From positions 27,604,294-27,668,293 of the forward strand of contig NC_079474.1 of NCBI RefSeq assembly GCF_026230105.1: a stretch of 64,000 nucleotides of DNA. Reading direction: 5' to 3'. This stretch comes from Diorhabda sublineata (lineage: Eukaryota > Arthropoda > Insecta > Coleoptera > Chrysomelidae). The position numbers and the translations under genes are program-made. Each line of letters opens with the position of its first letter. Position 1 is the stretch's first letter. This document shows positions 37,220-48,330 of this stretch, piece by piece. Under the pieces are notes generated by a model. The model did not search any database, was not told where the DNA came from, and saw only the letters and a list, made by a program, of their open reading frames with translations.

Positions 37220-37880
37220 TTTATCCGCAGTAAATAGTTTTACTGGTATTAAATGCAACGTTGTCGGATGTATGGAGCCTCCCATAGAAATAATGCCATT
37301 ATAAATGGGAAGCCTCCAATATTTGGTACAGATCAAATTTGATAATAGGAATGAAATTGAGATTGATGTGATATTTTCTCTTCAGTTGAATTTTGGTGCT
37401 ATTGGCAATGAGTGTATGTTATAAGATTGCAAATAATCCTTAAAACTTGTTAAAAGCTATACTCACCTCTATTTTTAAATGGGTTCAATGTTTTTTCGGT
37501 TTATACAATATTTATAGAAACATTTTTATGTCCGTTGAATGTGATCATTAACCTTGTTTTTAATTAAAAAAATTGAATCTGCCATCTCGTTGTATATACA
37601 GCTTCATTACGATTCATAGAAGCGATACTGTTAAGTAACCAAAATTAATAATTAATTCTATTTTTAGTGTCTCAAAATTGACTCAAAACCGAAATAGAAT
37701 ACAAGCAATAACCTCCTGAATTTTGTCGCTTAAAAACTTATTTATTTCTATATTCATTCTGGTTTGTATATATTTTTTACATGGATTCTTCTGCTACCTC
37801 AAAAGACTTGCAGCTTCCACACATTTTTAATGCTATAGTAAGAAAGTATATTTTGAGATGTCATAAAAATAAAGGAGTTA
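37220..37880. other. no gene recognised
   Basis: AT-rich, no feature supported. Confidence 0.45.
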
Positions 37881-37989
37881 GAGGTGGCAGACAGCACTGT
37901 ATTTTCGAATACCACAAGCTGTGACTGCCGTCGAATCGCTGCTGTCACGGAGTAAATAGTGGTACATACGATTTGACAAAGAAATATGA

Positions 37990-38430
37990 ATTGGTCCGGA
38001 GAACTTATCCGCTCTGTGATCTACTGTCATAGCAAGTTCAGTTCAAGTGAACAACAAAGTCTTGAAGGGCTACGATGCGCTTTGGTGTTGAGAATCCATC
38101 ACGAGCAATTGCAATTTGCTTTCATAGCAAATTTGGAAGAGGGTGTATATCGCTTGGTGATGAAGCAATTGCTGATACGCCTTGAACTTCAGTTACCGTT
38201 GGAAACATTGAGAGAGTGAGATATACGATCGAAGAAGATCTAAGATGCACCTACCAAGTGATTGAGGCAACTCTCGGTGTTGGATCCGCGACAGTAGATT
38301 CAATTTTACAAATTTATCTTCATTTGAAAAAAATTGCTGTTGGAACGAATATGAAAATCGTGGGAAACATTAGAATTGATAGATAATAGTGGACGTCGTA
38401 TTATTTCTAAATTAGTAACGGGTGATGAAT
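37990..38430 (+). mobile_element. mariner transposase, N-terminal part (interrupted)
   Basis: Broken plus-strand frames read SSSEQQSLEGLRCAL, then RLGDEAIADTP, then VGNIERVRYTIEEDLRCTYQ and VIEATLGVGSATVDSILQIY and LHLKKIAVG. These are the first helix-turn-helix, linker and second helix-turn-helix of a mariner. It continues to SGRRIISKLVTGDEW, reaching the first catalytic aspartate (GDE). The coding match then stops where LINE sequence begins and resumes at about 39395. Confidence 0.7.
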
Positions 38431-38449
38431 GGGGAGGTTACTACCACCA

Positions 38450-39360
38450 GTTAAAGACATGTATATAGAGCTGCACAATAAAGCTGAGAAGGTAGGACCA
38501 GGAGTTAACACAGAAAAAACGAAAGTGTTAACATAAGCCCATACAAACAAAATGTTTCAGAACGTTACAATAGAAGATGACAGATTTTAATACCTGGGTG
38601 TACAACTTACCAAGAATGGAAACGATAACGCAGAAATTAGAAGGAGAATCAATAAATAATATGCATACTGCTGCATTTTAAGAAGGAATGTGAAGATGAT
38701 GGCTGAACGCAGGTGGTTAGGGATTGCTAACAGCCGCTATAAAATCAAAAATTTGTGTGTGAATGTGAATTAGATAAATAACCAAATTATTTATACTGCT
38801 TTCATAATAAATCATCATGCAACAACTTTTTTACATCGTCATATACGTAATTGGAGTTTATGAGGATCTTAGAGAAATCTAGAAAGATTAACAGATTTTA
38901 CATACATGGGTGTACAGCTTACCAAAGATGGAAACGGAAACTCAGAGATCTGAAGATGAAACCAGGAAAATAAAGCACACTTTGCACATATTTAGTTATA
39001 GAAACGTATAAATAAATAAAAAGGGATCATTATATGACATATAATAAGTCACAGTTGTAAAAAGTTGGTTTTAACTCGAACCATAACAGATTATTCATGG
39101 GCTATACCAAAAATACTAGGAACTACACATCTCGCACTTTAGTGCAGACACTGCGATGGGCGGGCATATGTAGTGCGAACTGATAAACACAAAATGTCGA
39201 GAAAGGTTTTTGGATATTGGAAGATCTCGGAAAAAGTGACAGGAAGAAGTCCCGATCAGTCTTCTGAAGCTGCGTAGCTGAAAGAGAGCAGATCTGGAGA
39301 GGAGCAACTGGAGAAAAAAACTTAGGGAGATCAAGGCCTGCAGTGTTTATAGGGCTATAG
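38450..39360 (+). mobile_element. LINE fragment(s) inserted in the mariner
   Basis: Plus-strand readings HNKAEKVGPGVNTEKTKVL, YLGVQLTKNGNDNAEIRRRI (38595), a second related copy YMGVQLTKDGNGNSEI (38900), and LQTLRWAGHM near 39145 followed by a basic RSPD/GRRP-like tail. These are, in order, the post-YADD, 'YLG' and C-terminal 'LRWAGHV' blocks of an RTE/CRE-like non-LTR element. The YLG block occurs twice about 305 bp apart, so either two truncated copies or an internal duplication is present. Confidence 0.65.
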
Positions 39361-39394
39361 CGCTAAAAATAAGAAGAAAAACATCTTTCAAAAA

Positions 39395-39850
39395 TATTAT
39401 GAGCACAGCTTTGTTTCGTAGTACAGGATTGGTGAAAGTAATTAAGCTTGAAAATTTTCGGACAGTTACATCAAAGTGGTAAACCACAGAATGTTCATTT
39501 GTAGTTTTCTTGATTCAGTCGATATTCGCTGGTTAATGTTGCATCGCGATTATGCATCGTCACATACTAAACAGCGAACAGTTCAATTTTTACGTGAGAG
39601 TAATATAACACTCATTTAACATCCACCCTATTCGCCTGATTTGGCCGTGTGTGATTTCAGGTTATTCTTCAAGTTATAGAAACATTTAGATGGTCATTTT
39701 AGAATGAAATAGATGGAACAATTCATGTATTTTTGAGAAAATTCAAAAATTTGATTGGTTTTTAGCTACTAAGTCGTGGAAGCTTCGCTACAAAAGTGCA
39801 TTGAAACGTGGGGCGTTCATTTTGAGCATAAATAAAATAATTTTCTTTAA
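39395..39850 (+). mobile_element. mariner transposase, C-terminal part (interrupted)
   Basis: Continues the 37.99-38.43 kb mariner: RTGLVKVIKLENFRTVTSKW, then HRDYASSHTKQ/TSKQTVQFLRESNITLI around the second catalytic aspartate, then HPPYSPDLAVCDFRLFF with the last aspartate, and SLQKCIETWG near the C terminus. Stops replace single codons in several places. Same orientation and the expected continuation point support one original element. Confidence 0.7.
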
Positions 39851-41700
39851 AAAACTTAATCGCGTTATTTTTCACTTTATTTCCTGGTTGAAAATTACTT
39901 CGAGACGTCAATGTAAAAAACTTTTTTCTATAACCGTATACATAATTGATATTGTTATCACGTTTGCTCAATTTCAATCGTAAATTGTGTAGTTGTCGCC
40001 TAAGACAAAGGAAAATTATATCAAAAAGTATCAGTAAGCGAAAAGATTAAAGTAAATGATGTGGCAATCCAGCTCTATGACCACATTTGCTTTTATTTCG
40101 CTTTTATTGCTATAATGAAACTGTTAATGTCTGAAAAAATCGTGACCAGACACACGACACAAAATTATGGAGTTCAGACCGTGACCGGCAGAAATCTAAT
40201 TACCGGAAACAGGACCGTGCTTTACATTTTCTCTCCTTCAAAATATTAATATATCATTGAGAAATGAAAGTAAAACATGATACGCAAGATTTAATTCAAA
40301 TTCAAAATACATTGTAGTATACATTAGGACATTATGTACGTCATTAATAATAACGTATTCTTCAAACATTTTCGCTTTCATAATATAATCACCTAATTTT
40401 TGTAGTTTATTCCGATAAACTTTAATTATTTCAAGTTGAGCTTATTTAACATTTATTCCCAATATAGAAAATGCTGCTATATACCATGCAAATATGGACT
40501 ATAAAAATTTAAATTATTCATTTTTAAATGCTACAAATAATATGTAAGAAAAATATGTCAATAGGAGGCTTTATTTTTTTGCTGATATTTTCGGTACTCC
40601 CACAAATGTATAAATTATCTTGTAAGGAATATGATATATTTTATACATAATTTAGGAGAAATAGTGTTTTTTTTTCGTGATAAACGTAATTCCAATCGTT
40701 AAATAATTATCAAAATTATACTGAAAGTAACTTGTTGTTTTCAGTCATTAAATAATTGTGACCAATTTTGTAACTTTGAAAGAGAGAGAGAGAGAGAGAA
40801 AGAGGGAGAGAGAGAACGAAACAATTTAGAACATTAATAGAGGAAAGTAATTAATTCATGAATTATAAAAACTCTCTACAAAGTGTAGAGATAAAAAACT
40901 ATATTCTCCAATTTCCTTATAGTCGACAATTTCTCTATACTTTCTACGAAAGTTACAAAATTTCAATTCGTCATTAATATTCTATTCCAAAATATCGAAT
41001 ATCTAGCAGAAATTAGGATTTATTACTGACAAAAACAAAATGAGCTGATAATAAATGTATATATTGTGTAGTTAGCTTAAATAGGTATCAGCTTCCTTTA
41101 TTTTCTATAAGTAAAGTAATGTAATGCATATAGATATTGTATGTACGGCCATTTTTGAACAACTGATTCTCTTTGCACCGTAGCGTCATCTATCATTCAA
41201 TGGTACTAATTTAACGCTATCTAATTACTAAAAGAAAACTATATTTTAATATGCAATTATTACATTATGTAGTTTTCTGTTTTATCTACTATGATAAAAG
41301 AATGTTTTGAATAACTGCAACCACAGATCACTTAGTTTGTGACTTATGCAATTAAGTTATACGTATGTAAAAGAGTGTAATATCTGTGTAAAAGATTCTT
41401 TCTAAATAACATTAATGTATCAATTGTGGCGCCACCTCTCCATCAATAGCTCATTACATATTTTTTCGTAAAAGGTCTACATTTCATGTAGTTTTCTATA
41501 TAATCAACAATAGCAATTTTATTCACATATTTTAAGAGTTCCAATAATATTTGGAGTTTAATCTTCAATGTTTATTCCTAAAATTGTTGATTCAAATGAT
41601 AGAAATAAAATTACTTTGAAATAATTATTATATACATTGGGCGTCATCTAGTAGATGTTAGTAATGATAAAAGTAACTTTTCTAGATTCCTCTTTAAAGA
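39851..41700. other. AT-rich upstream region of the mannosidase exon
   Basis: No gene recognised. It contains a GA microsatellite at 40780-40816. Distal promoter elements cannot be identified by eye. Confidence 0.4.
40780..40816 (+). repeat. (GA)n microsatellite
   Basis: About 37 bp of GA repeat with two interruptions, 1.1 kb upstream of the mannosidase start codon. Confidence 0.9.
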
Positions 41701-41919
41701 AGTCCTAACAGAAAGTTTATACATTTTCCGAAAGAGAGCGGTCCTAATTCAAAATGGACGTCAAAATAGTGTGGTGAAGTGTTTTTCTAATTTCACCTGT
41801 ATTCCTGTCTCACATAATAGAAATCTGCGAGCTGCTGTCAGTGAATCAGTAAATGGCGTAACGTCGCGAATGTTAGCTAACATTTTTTTGCGATTAAAAA
41901 ATTAGTGTAAACAAAAAAC
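41700..41919 (+). promoter_or_regulatory. probable 5' UTR / proximal promoter of alpha-Man-Ia
   Basis: Somewhat richer in CG dinucleotides than its surroundings (GCGTAACGTCGCGA). An in-frame TAA at 41908-41910 precedes the ATG and closes the frame. The transcription start cannot be placed from the sequence alone. Confidence 0.35.
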
Positions 41920-42489
41920 ATGACGGTAACGGGAATTTTACCAACATATCAACGATTCGTAAATGGTGTTCCAGTGCCGTTTTCTAGACGATCTTTTCGA
42001 CCTAGAGAAAAATACGTTGTCTTCTTAGTGTTCGTAACATTCGGTATTGTATGTTTTGGCACCTTTTTTTTCTTACCAGAATTCAGGACCGGCGGCACAG
42101 CTGAAAGTGTTTATAAAGTGTATGACCAAATAAAAAGAGCTGGACCAGATCTTCTTATTCCTCCACCACCTTTAGAAAACATAGGAGAAGCACCTAAGCT
42201 TCTTCGACATGAGGAGGATGTTAAGGAAGATCCCCATATAATAGGAGATAGAGCTAAGCTTAGAGCCAAAATAGAACAAGACGGTGAATTAAAAGTGCTT
42301 GAAAGGCCTGATGTAGGTAAAATCAAAACTTCGTCTACAGCTAAACATTCCAATTTAGAGGAATCCCATGCCGAAAATTTTGTGAATCGTATTATTATTC
42401 CCGCGGCACAAAGCAATCATTATCCTCTAATAACAGGGGGTGACGATGACGATATTGTTGCCAGAGAACGCAGGGATAAAGTTAGAGAG
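41920..42489 (+). CDS. alpha-Man-Ia: mannosyl-oligosaccharide alpha-1,2-mannosidase IA, first coding exon
   Basis: Golgi class I (GH47) mannosidase that trims Man9-type N-glycans toward Man5 in the early Golgi. This exon encodes residues 1-190: a short cytosolic tail opening MTVTGILPTYQRFVNGVPVP, then basic SRRSFRPREK, one signal-anchor helix (about 32-52, YVVFLVFV...GTFFFL), and the luminal stem, with the insect-conserved blocks SVYKVYDQIKRAGP, LLIPPPPL, EDPHIIGDR-KLRAKI and KVLERP, ending DDDDIVARERRDKVRE. The GH47 catalytic barrel must lie on later exons. The start is secure: an in-frame TAA lies 12 nt upstream and AAAAAC precedes the ATG. The exon ends in phase 0 at GAG|GTAAGT; reading on gives only five codons before TAA. 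In the family the next residues are MMKHAW; no exon for them was found in the window. Confidence 0.93.
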
Positions 42490-42495
42490 GTAAGT
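42490..42495 (+). other. splice donor of alpha-Man-Ia intron 1
   Basis: GTAAGT directly after GAG, a consensus donor at the point where family homology ends. Confidence 0.88.
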
Positions 42496-43630
42496 TTGTT
42501 GAAATAAATTAAATATTGTCAAGTTGGAAGATTTTGGCAAAAATAACTTATGTCCAGCTATTACAAATTCAATTTAACTAGTTCAGTAATGTTGCAAAAT
42601 AATTGTTTACCAAAGACTTTTTTAAATATGTTTGGGGATTATTGACTACACAAATTACAATTTTGAATAATAGTTTAGTTTTTGTTAAAAATACCTTGAA
42701 TGTTATTAACCTTCTATTGTGCTTATTTCATTGTAATTTTCATAATGCTTCACATATCAATTTGCCTACTCTGTTACCTATATCAAGTTTTGTATGATTT
42801 TGTTTGTAAACATATCAGCATTTTAAGATAGATAATTTATATATTTGTTTTATTCCAATGCCCTTTTTTTAAATACCTATTTACTTGCAATGTATACAAC
42901 ATAGTTATAGTGTATCATATACCCTGTTAATTCAAAGAATATAAACAAATTTTGGCTCCTTCACTTTTAATAGAAAAAATATACATTGATTTAAAAATAT
43001 TTTAACTATAGAACAATTTTAAAGGGAATGATTGTGAATACCATCTTGTATATAGAAATATTTCATTTAGCTGCCAAGGTATATATACATATGTACCTCG
43101 ATATATACATTATTGTGTGAAGGGAATTGTCCCAGCCAAAATAGATATCACAGATAACTTGAATAGAGTTGAAAATAGTCGCAAACTTTAAATATACTGA
43201 CCTAATTTGTATATTAAATGTTTCCTTTGATCCTAGATAGATATTTATAGATTCTGTCAATATTTCAAGGAAGAGCCAGTTTGAAATGACAAAAAATATC
43301 TGTTTATTACAAATTTAGGTAAATAAAACACCAAAATCAGATTCTATCTTATATTTGGTAACAAATTTGTCCTTATTAATTGTTTAATTAAGTTTTATCA
43401 AAAGTAACCACAAAATGCTGAAAAAAAATGTCTTTCTAAATTTTCACAGTATATTACAAAATATTTTATTGCCGGCAAATGTATACCACAATGTTTCCAT
43501 TATTCTCAGAATAGTTAATTTTAAATTATATCTGTTTATGAATCAATCACAATATGTTTGAGAATGCAGCTCAATACATTTACGAATTTTGCTGACCATG
43601 ATTATTTTATGAGCTCATAATCATGTAAGG
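42496..43630 (+). other. intron 1 of alpha-Man-Ia, no feature recognised
   Basis: AT-rich. No second exon, RNA or repeat pair seen here. The intron probably runs to the right edge of the window. Confidence 0.5.
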
Positions 43631-44157
43631 CAGGGCTCCCAACCTATATTTTAGGAGAAAAAATTTGGAATGGGATGTTTTTAGGGGTATTATATTTTTA
43701 GGGATTTTTATAACTTTAAATATCAATGTATAACATTGTAAACAATAAGAGAATATCGATTGGAATCTTACAAAATATGATTATGGTTAGATCTACACTG
43801 CAACAGAATGGTGGATCATGCACAACATTTCAACCATCCGCAAAAATGTTGAAATCATTCAACATGTATGAATTTAGAAAATCAGAATCTGAAGAAAATG
43901 ATTTGTTACTTGAAGTTTTCGATAATTTATAAATAAAGAATTTAAAAAAAATGATGTTGCCGAAAGAAATTATTTATTGATTGTTTGTAATTTATTATTT
44001 GCTTAATGATATTTTATTATTTTCAATGTTATTTGCTTAAAAATATTTGCTTTATAAATAATAAAATTTTTTAGGGGGAATCACTAGTAATTATGGGGAT
44101 TTTAGGGGTTTATATTGGGGCTTAAGGTAGATAAATTATTGAGGGTTAGGAATACTC
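43631..44157 (+). mobile_element. 527-bp hAT deletion derivative with 8-bp target duplication
   Basis: Left end CAGGGCTCCCAACC. Right end reverse-complements to GAGTATTCCTAACC, 9 of 14 bases shared, and the left end fits the CAG-starting hAT terminus. The flanks carry an exact 8-bp repeat ATGTAAGG (43623-43630 and 44158-44165; in fact 10 bp, TCATGTAAGG). Inside, a 68-codon plus frame ends VNNKRISIGILQNMIMVRST...EVFDNL, resembling the hAT dimerisation-domain tail, followed by AATAAA. Most of the transposase is deleted. Confidence 0.7.
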
Positions 44158-44165
44158 ATGTAAGG

Positions 44166-45083
44166 AGAACCATGTTACATGTTGGAAGCAAAATTATGGG
44201 ATTGGATAAGAACAACATATCATTAAACATAAATCAGTGCTGATCTTTTTGATATTATTACAGTCCTCATTTGTTGCACGTGATATAGAGACAATTGGTC
44301 TCAATTGCTCTCAATTTTTCCTAATTTCATAAGTCTTCATTTTGACAGAGTCATCAGAAGTCATTATTTGTTTTTTTTTTGTTTAAATTTTATAAAAACT
44401 ATGAATTTCTTATGTATGACATAGAAGAAATACCTACTTGAAATTGTTACAAATTAATTATTCATACACCTGATGATGTTCTGCAGTTTTAAAATTTTTA
44501 TTTTTTAACCAACAAATCCATCGAATAATGCTGTGCTATTACCAATGACATATATTTACTAATATCAATACATGTTTGGGAATAAAAAGTTTTATGTCCC
44601 AAAATCTAATAAGATTCATTCATAACATTTTTCATTTCATGTAAAATCTTGATGAATTTATATAAAGTGCAATGCGAGTAATAATATTTTGGACCTCTGA
44701 AATCTATTTTAGAATTGAAGGTATGAAAAAATGTCTTATATTTTTAAATAGACATATATCTGATAAATTTCATAGAAAATACAAGGAAATTGGTCAATAT
44801 GTAAAATTTGAACAATAGGGTAGTTGCATGGTTTGAGAAAAAATGCTTTTGAATAGTTTATATATAAGTATTTTTTTAATTCTTTGATCAATATTTATAG
44901 AGAAAAAAATTATTGAAAATTAAAAAATTTTGTATCTAGTTTAAACATTTCAGTAAGACCCGCCTTATTGCTTGTCGTCATGGGTATAAAACACTGAACA
45001 TATGACACAAAGTAAATACGACTGTTATTCTCTTGGTTATTCTAAAACTAAGCGTTATTTATTTACTTTGATTAATCTGAAAA
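44166..45083. other. intronic AT-rich stretch, no feature recognised
   Basis: No gene, RNA or repeat pair supported. Confidence 0.5.
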
Positions 45084-45215
45084 ATGGTATATAAATCGTG
45101 TTTTGTGCCAGGATGTAAAAATACAACGAATAAAATACCTATTAAAGTTTTTTTATGATGCCAAGACATTTGAATATACAAAAACGGTTTGAAACGTTTT
45201 AACTATGCAAGATGT
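45084..45215 (+). pseudogene. THAP-domain N terminus, frameshifted
   Basis: ATG at 45084 opens MVYKSCFVPGCKNTTNKIPI, the start of a THAP zinc finger (Cys-x4-Cys, here C-FVPG-C, at the very N terminus). A one-base shift in a run of seven T's is needed to continue as KVFFMMPRHLNIQKRFETF, which fits the 'FF-x-x-P-K/R ... R-K/x-W' part of the domain; as it stands the frame stops at VFL. The downstream Cys-His pair is not found. A mariner insertion follows directly at 45221. It may derive from a THAP-bearing transposon or a retrocopied host gene. Confidence 0.5.
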
Positions 45216-45220
45216 AATTA

Positions 45221-46182
45221 TTAGGTTGGCAACTTAGCTCTTCCGCTTTTCACTGATAGAGAGCGTTGATTTATTTTTTAAATAACTTATGTTAGTGTTG
45301 TACTTTGCCGTTCGTCACGTGATACTGTTCACATTGACCAAACTTTAGAAGCAAGTAGTGCGTGATTTTTATTAAATCTATTAGTTTTGGGTTAATTTTA
45401 ATAAAGTGCTGAAACGAACATTTTCGGTATATTTTACTTTTTTATTTCCATAAAGGAACGAAAGCTGCTGTTGCTCACAAAGAAATATGTGAAGTTTATG
45501 GTGCTGATTGCTTAAAATAGCAAACGTATCAGAATCGGTATAAAAAATTCTGTTCTGGAGATTTTTCCTTCAAAGATGAGCAACGTTCTGGTCGGACTAT
45601 TGAAGTTGGGAATGACCATGAACGATCATGAACCAGGACCATCCACATCGAAAGCTTAAAAACAACAAAAAAAGCTCATGTTGTCAGTTTGTTGGAATTA
45701 CAAAGATGTTGTGTTATTTCAGCTGCTTCCAAGGAACCAAACGATCGATTCTGATGTTTACTGTCAGCAATTAATGAAACTGGATATGAAGCAATCAAAG
45801 AGAAACGGCTAGAGTTGTCGGAAAGGTTTAGTGTTTCACCATAATAATGCGAGGCCTCAAACATCTTTGGCAACTCGTGGGGAACTTTTGGAGCTTGGCT
45901 GGAAAGTGATGCCATATCCCCCATACAGCCCTGATCTGGCACCATCTGATTACCATTCATTTCGAGGTTTGCAGAATTCTTTGAATGCTCAAACTTTTAC
46001 AAATGACGATGACCTTCAATCGCACCTAGTTCAGTTTTTTGCTGATAAGGATCAGAAATTTTATGAGTACGGAATCATGAAAGATGGCAAAATGACATTG
46101 AGCAAAATGGAAGATTAAATTAAAAACTATACTTTGTTTTATTTTATACTACAAAATCGAAATTACTTTGTCGCCAACCCAA
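45221..46182 (+). mobile_element. 962-bp mariner with both terminal repeats and TA duplication
   Basis: Left end TTAGGTTGGCAAC, right end reverse-complements to TTGGGTTGGCGAC; TA dinucleotides flank at 45219-45220 and 46183-46184. Plus-strand reading: KAAVAHKEICEVYGADCL then a TAG in place of a conserved residue, KKFCSGDFSFKDEQRSGR, a deletion removing the first catalytic region, then FHHNNARPQTSLATRGELLE (second catalytic D is N), PYPPYSPDLAPSDYHSF with the last aspartate intact, and FFADKDQKFYEYGI near the end. Full mariners are about 1.3 kb, so roughly 300 bp are missing. Inactive copy, but young enough to keep clean ends. Confidence 0.9.
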
Positions 46183-46184
46183 TA

Positions 46185-48065
46185 TTTTTGTTGCCAGGAT
46201 TTTAATGTAAGTAAGATTAAAATTGAACTTATTTTGATATTTTATAGTAATTAAGTTTATTATGCTTTTAATGTTTAACGCGATTATGTTATAAAAGGTT
46301 TATTCACTTTATTCTTATATATAGAAAAATGATATTTATACGCAACTAATAATTAAAAACTGTATTAGAACACCTCACGCTACGTTGCCGGGAACGATAA
46401 GCTCGTGATCCTCAAGTTGACAACTGCTCAATGTTTTTATTAAACCTATGACGTCACAACTCAGATACAATGAGAATCGTTCTCTTATGTAGTTGAAAAT
46501 TTGAAATTTTTGCGATTTTCAATTAAATATTTTACTTTCTGACATTACTTCATATCAAGGACATAAATGTTTTTAAAATATGCAAGTACCCTATTCACAA
46601 TTATGTTCTAGTATCATAGAGGGTTCTGTAATAAATATTTTCATGAATCCAATGTTTACAAGTTTGGTATGAAATAATTTTTCTGAAATTAAACTCTGTG
46701 ATTACTTCTCATGAATTCAAATTAATATTTTCCATATGTCTCATTACATTTTTGCAATATAGTTTGAGTGATATTTATGGACATTTACCTGTATAGATAT
46801 TCAAGCACTTTATAAAAGATAATCTTTGGTGAAGTGTTGGAAAAGAACGAAAATTTAAATTTTTTTTATCATCTAAGTAGTTCTGACACTTAACAATAAT
46901 GTGTTATATGTGACACGTTGTGGAGGAATTTTATTTCAATTAAAATAAGCACCAAACATAATGATTTTGTCTTGAAATGTAAATAGAAATATCTCCTATT
47001 TCGAGCACAATGTATATTTGTTCTTTTGTATTTTTTTTAAACAAACTCTTATTCAAGATTTAAAAATATTGCAGTTGATTGAGTGAATATCGAGTGACAT
47101 CAAAATTTAACATAATATTAAAATAGACATGAAATTCAGTAAATGAAGTTTAATTAGTAATTATAACAAATTATGTAAAAATAGATAAGGAGGTAATTAT
47201 TTAAAAAAACAGTGAAGTAGAAAAAAAAATAAAAATTTTGTGTGATGAATGAACCTGCTGACTTTTCTACTAATCTAGCTAAATGTGATTCAATATTAGT
47301 TCATTTCCTCGTTTTGTGTGTCCGCATTAAAGCCTTCTTTAACTAGGTACAACAAATTCATAACATTATATAACATACTGAGGCTGAAAATAGAGGACTA
47401 AAGGTAAGAAAAACTAACAATGTTTGTATCCAGAAATTGAGAGAAAACGAAAAACATGCTCAAGTATTCAGGTCTCTACTTAAGAATACACAACAACAGA
47501 GTTTTACAAATTGACCAGAGAATACAATCAGGATATCCTTGAGCGCTACTTATTGAGTAGTCATGACAAAAAGGCATCGGCTATATTGTTGATGCGTTTC
47601 GAGGAGAGAAGAGCATTGCTAGTGATTATTATTTCCTGAATTATGGCTTATTTGAGGGAATTGACTACTCACGATCATGAGCGCTGTGAAGAAAGTTGAT
47701 TGTGGTTGTTGTGACCCGTTTGAGCTTCACTAAGAAGATATGGAGGAAGTTAAGTACCAGTGACCACGCGGGACGTAATTAAACAGACTGGAATAACTAG
47801 TTTTTCGCACGAACTTTCCAATGAAGTTATGAAGAATTACAATAGTTTAGAAGCTGACAATTTCCTCACCTATAATCTTGTATTTCCTTCTCGTATGAAA
47901 GTGCTGCCAGGGAAACGTGTGATAGTGCTTGGCAATGTTTATATTCCACTTGTTGTGCAAGCGGCACCATAGTGTTCTTATTTCCTCGTGTTCGTCTGGA
48001 ATCAGGATTTACCTCACATCACATTTTGTCTTCATGCCCAAATAACTCTTCCCACTTTCCTTGCT
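46185..48065. other. intronic AT-rich stretch, no gene recognised
   Basis: A 70-codon plus frame at 47760-47972 with a hydrophobic, coding-like end (SRMKVLPGKRVIVLGNVYIP) is not matched to a family. The block 47440-47980 is less AT-rich than its surroundings and may be an old element. Confidence 0.35.
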
Positions 48066-48330
48066 TTCTTCTTCTTCTTCTTATTATTTTAAGACTGTGT
48101 CTTGTGTTTTCAAAGAGGCAGCCTAAGTTGTAACTGCGAGGACCAGCTCTCATACCAGCGCTTTGGTGGTCTTCCAGGCGGTCTACTTGTATTGGGTCTC
48201 TCTTCCTTTGCGATTTTCGCCAGTCGATCGTTGTTCATTCTATTGACATGATCTCTCCATGCTCTTCTTCTAGTTCAGGCCCATCTCACTATATCCGGAA
48301 CGTCACGTCCTTGCTTTTAATTCGTCTAAA
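48066..48330 (-). mobile_element. non-LTR retrotransposon 3' end with (GAA)n tail
   Basis: Minus-strand reading RRAWRDHVNRMNNDRLAKIA then PNTSRPPGRPPKRWYESW, the 'W-x-x-H-V-x-R-M ... RPxGRPxxRW' C terminus of RTE/CRE-like insect LINEs. It ends in a GAAGAAGAAG simple repeat (plus-strand CTTCTTCTT at 48066-48085), as expected of a LINE 3' tail with a microsatellite end. The 5' part fades after 48330. Confidence 0.7.

Noticed and set aside
42111..42416. 101-codon minus frame over the mannosidase exon
   Set aside because: Shadow of the real plus-strand exon, which has clear family homology and a splice donor.
45676..45960. 94-codon minus frame
   Set aside because: Antisense of the mariner transposase C terminus.
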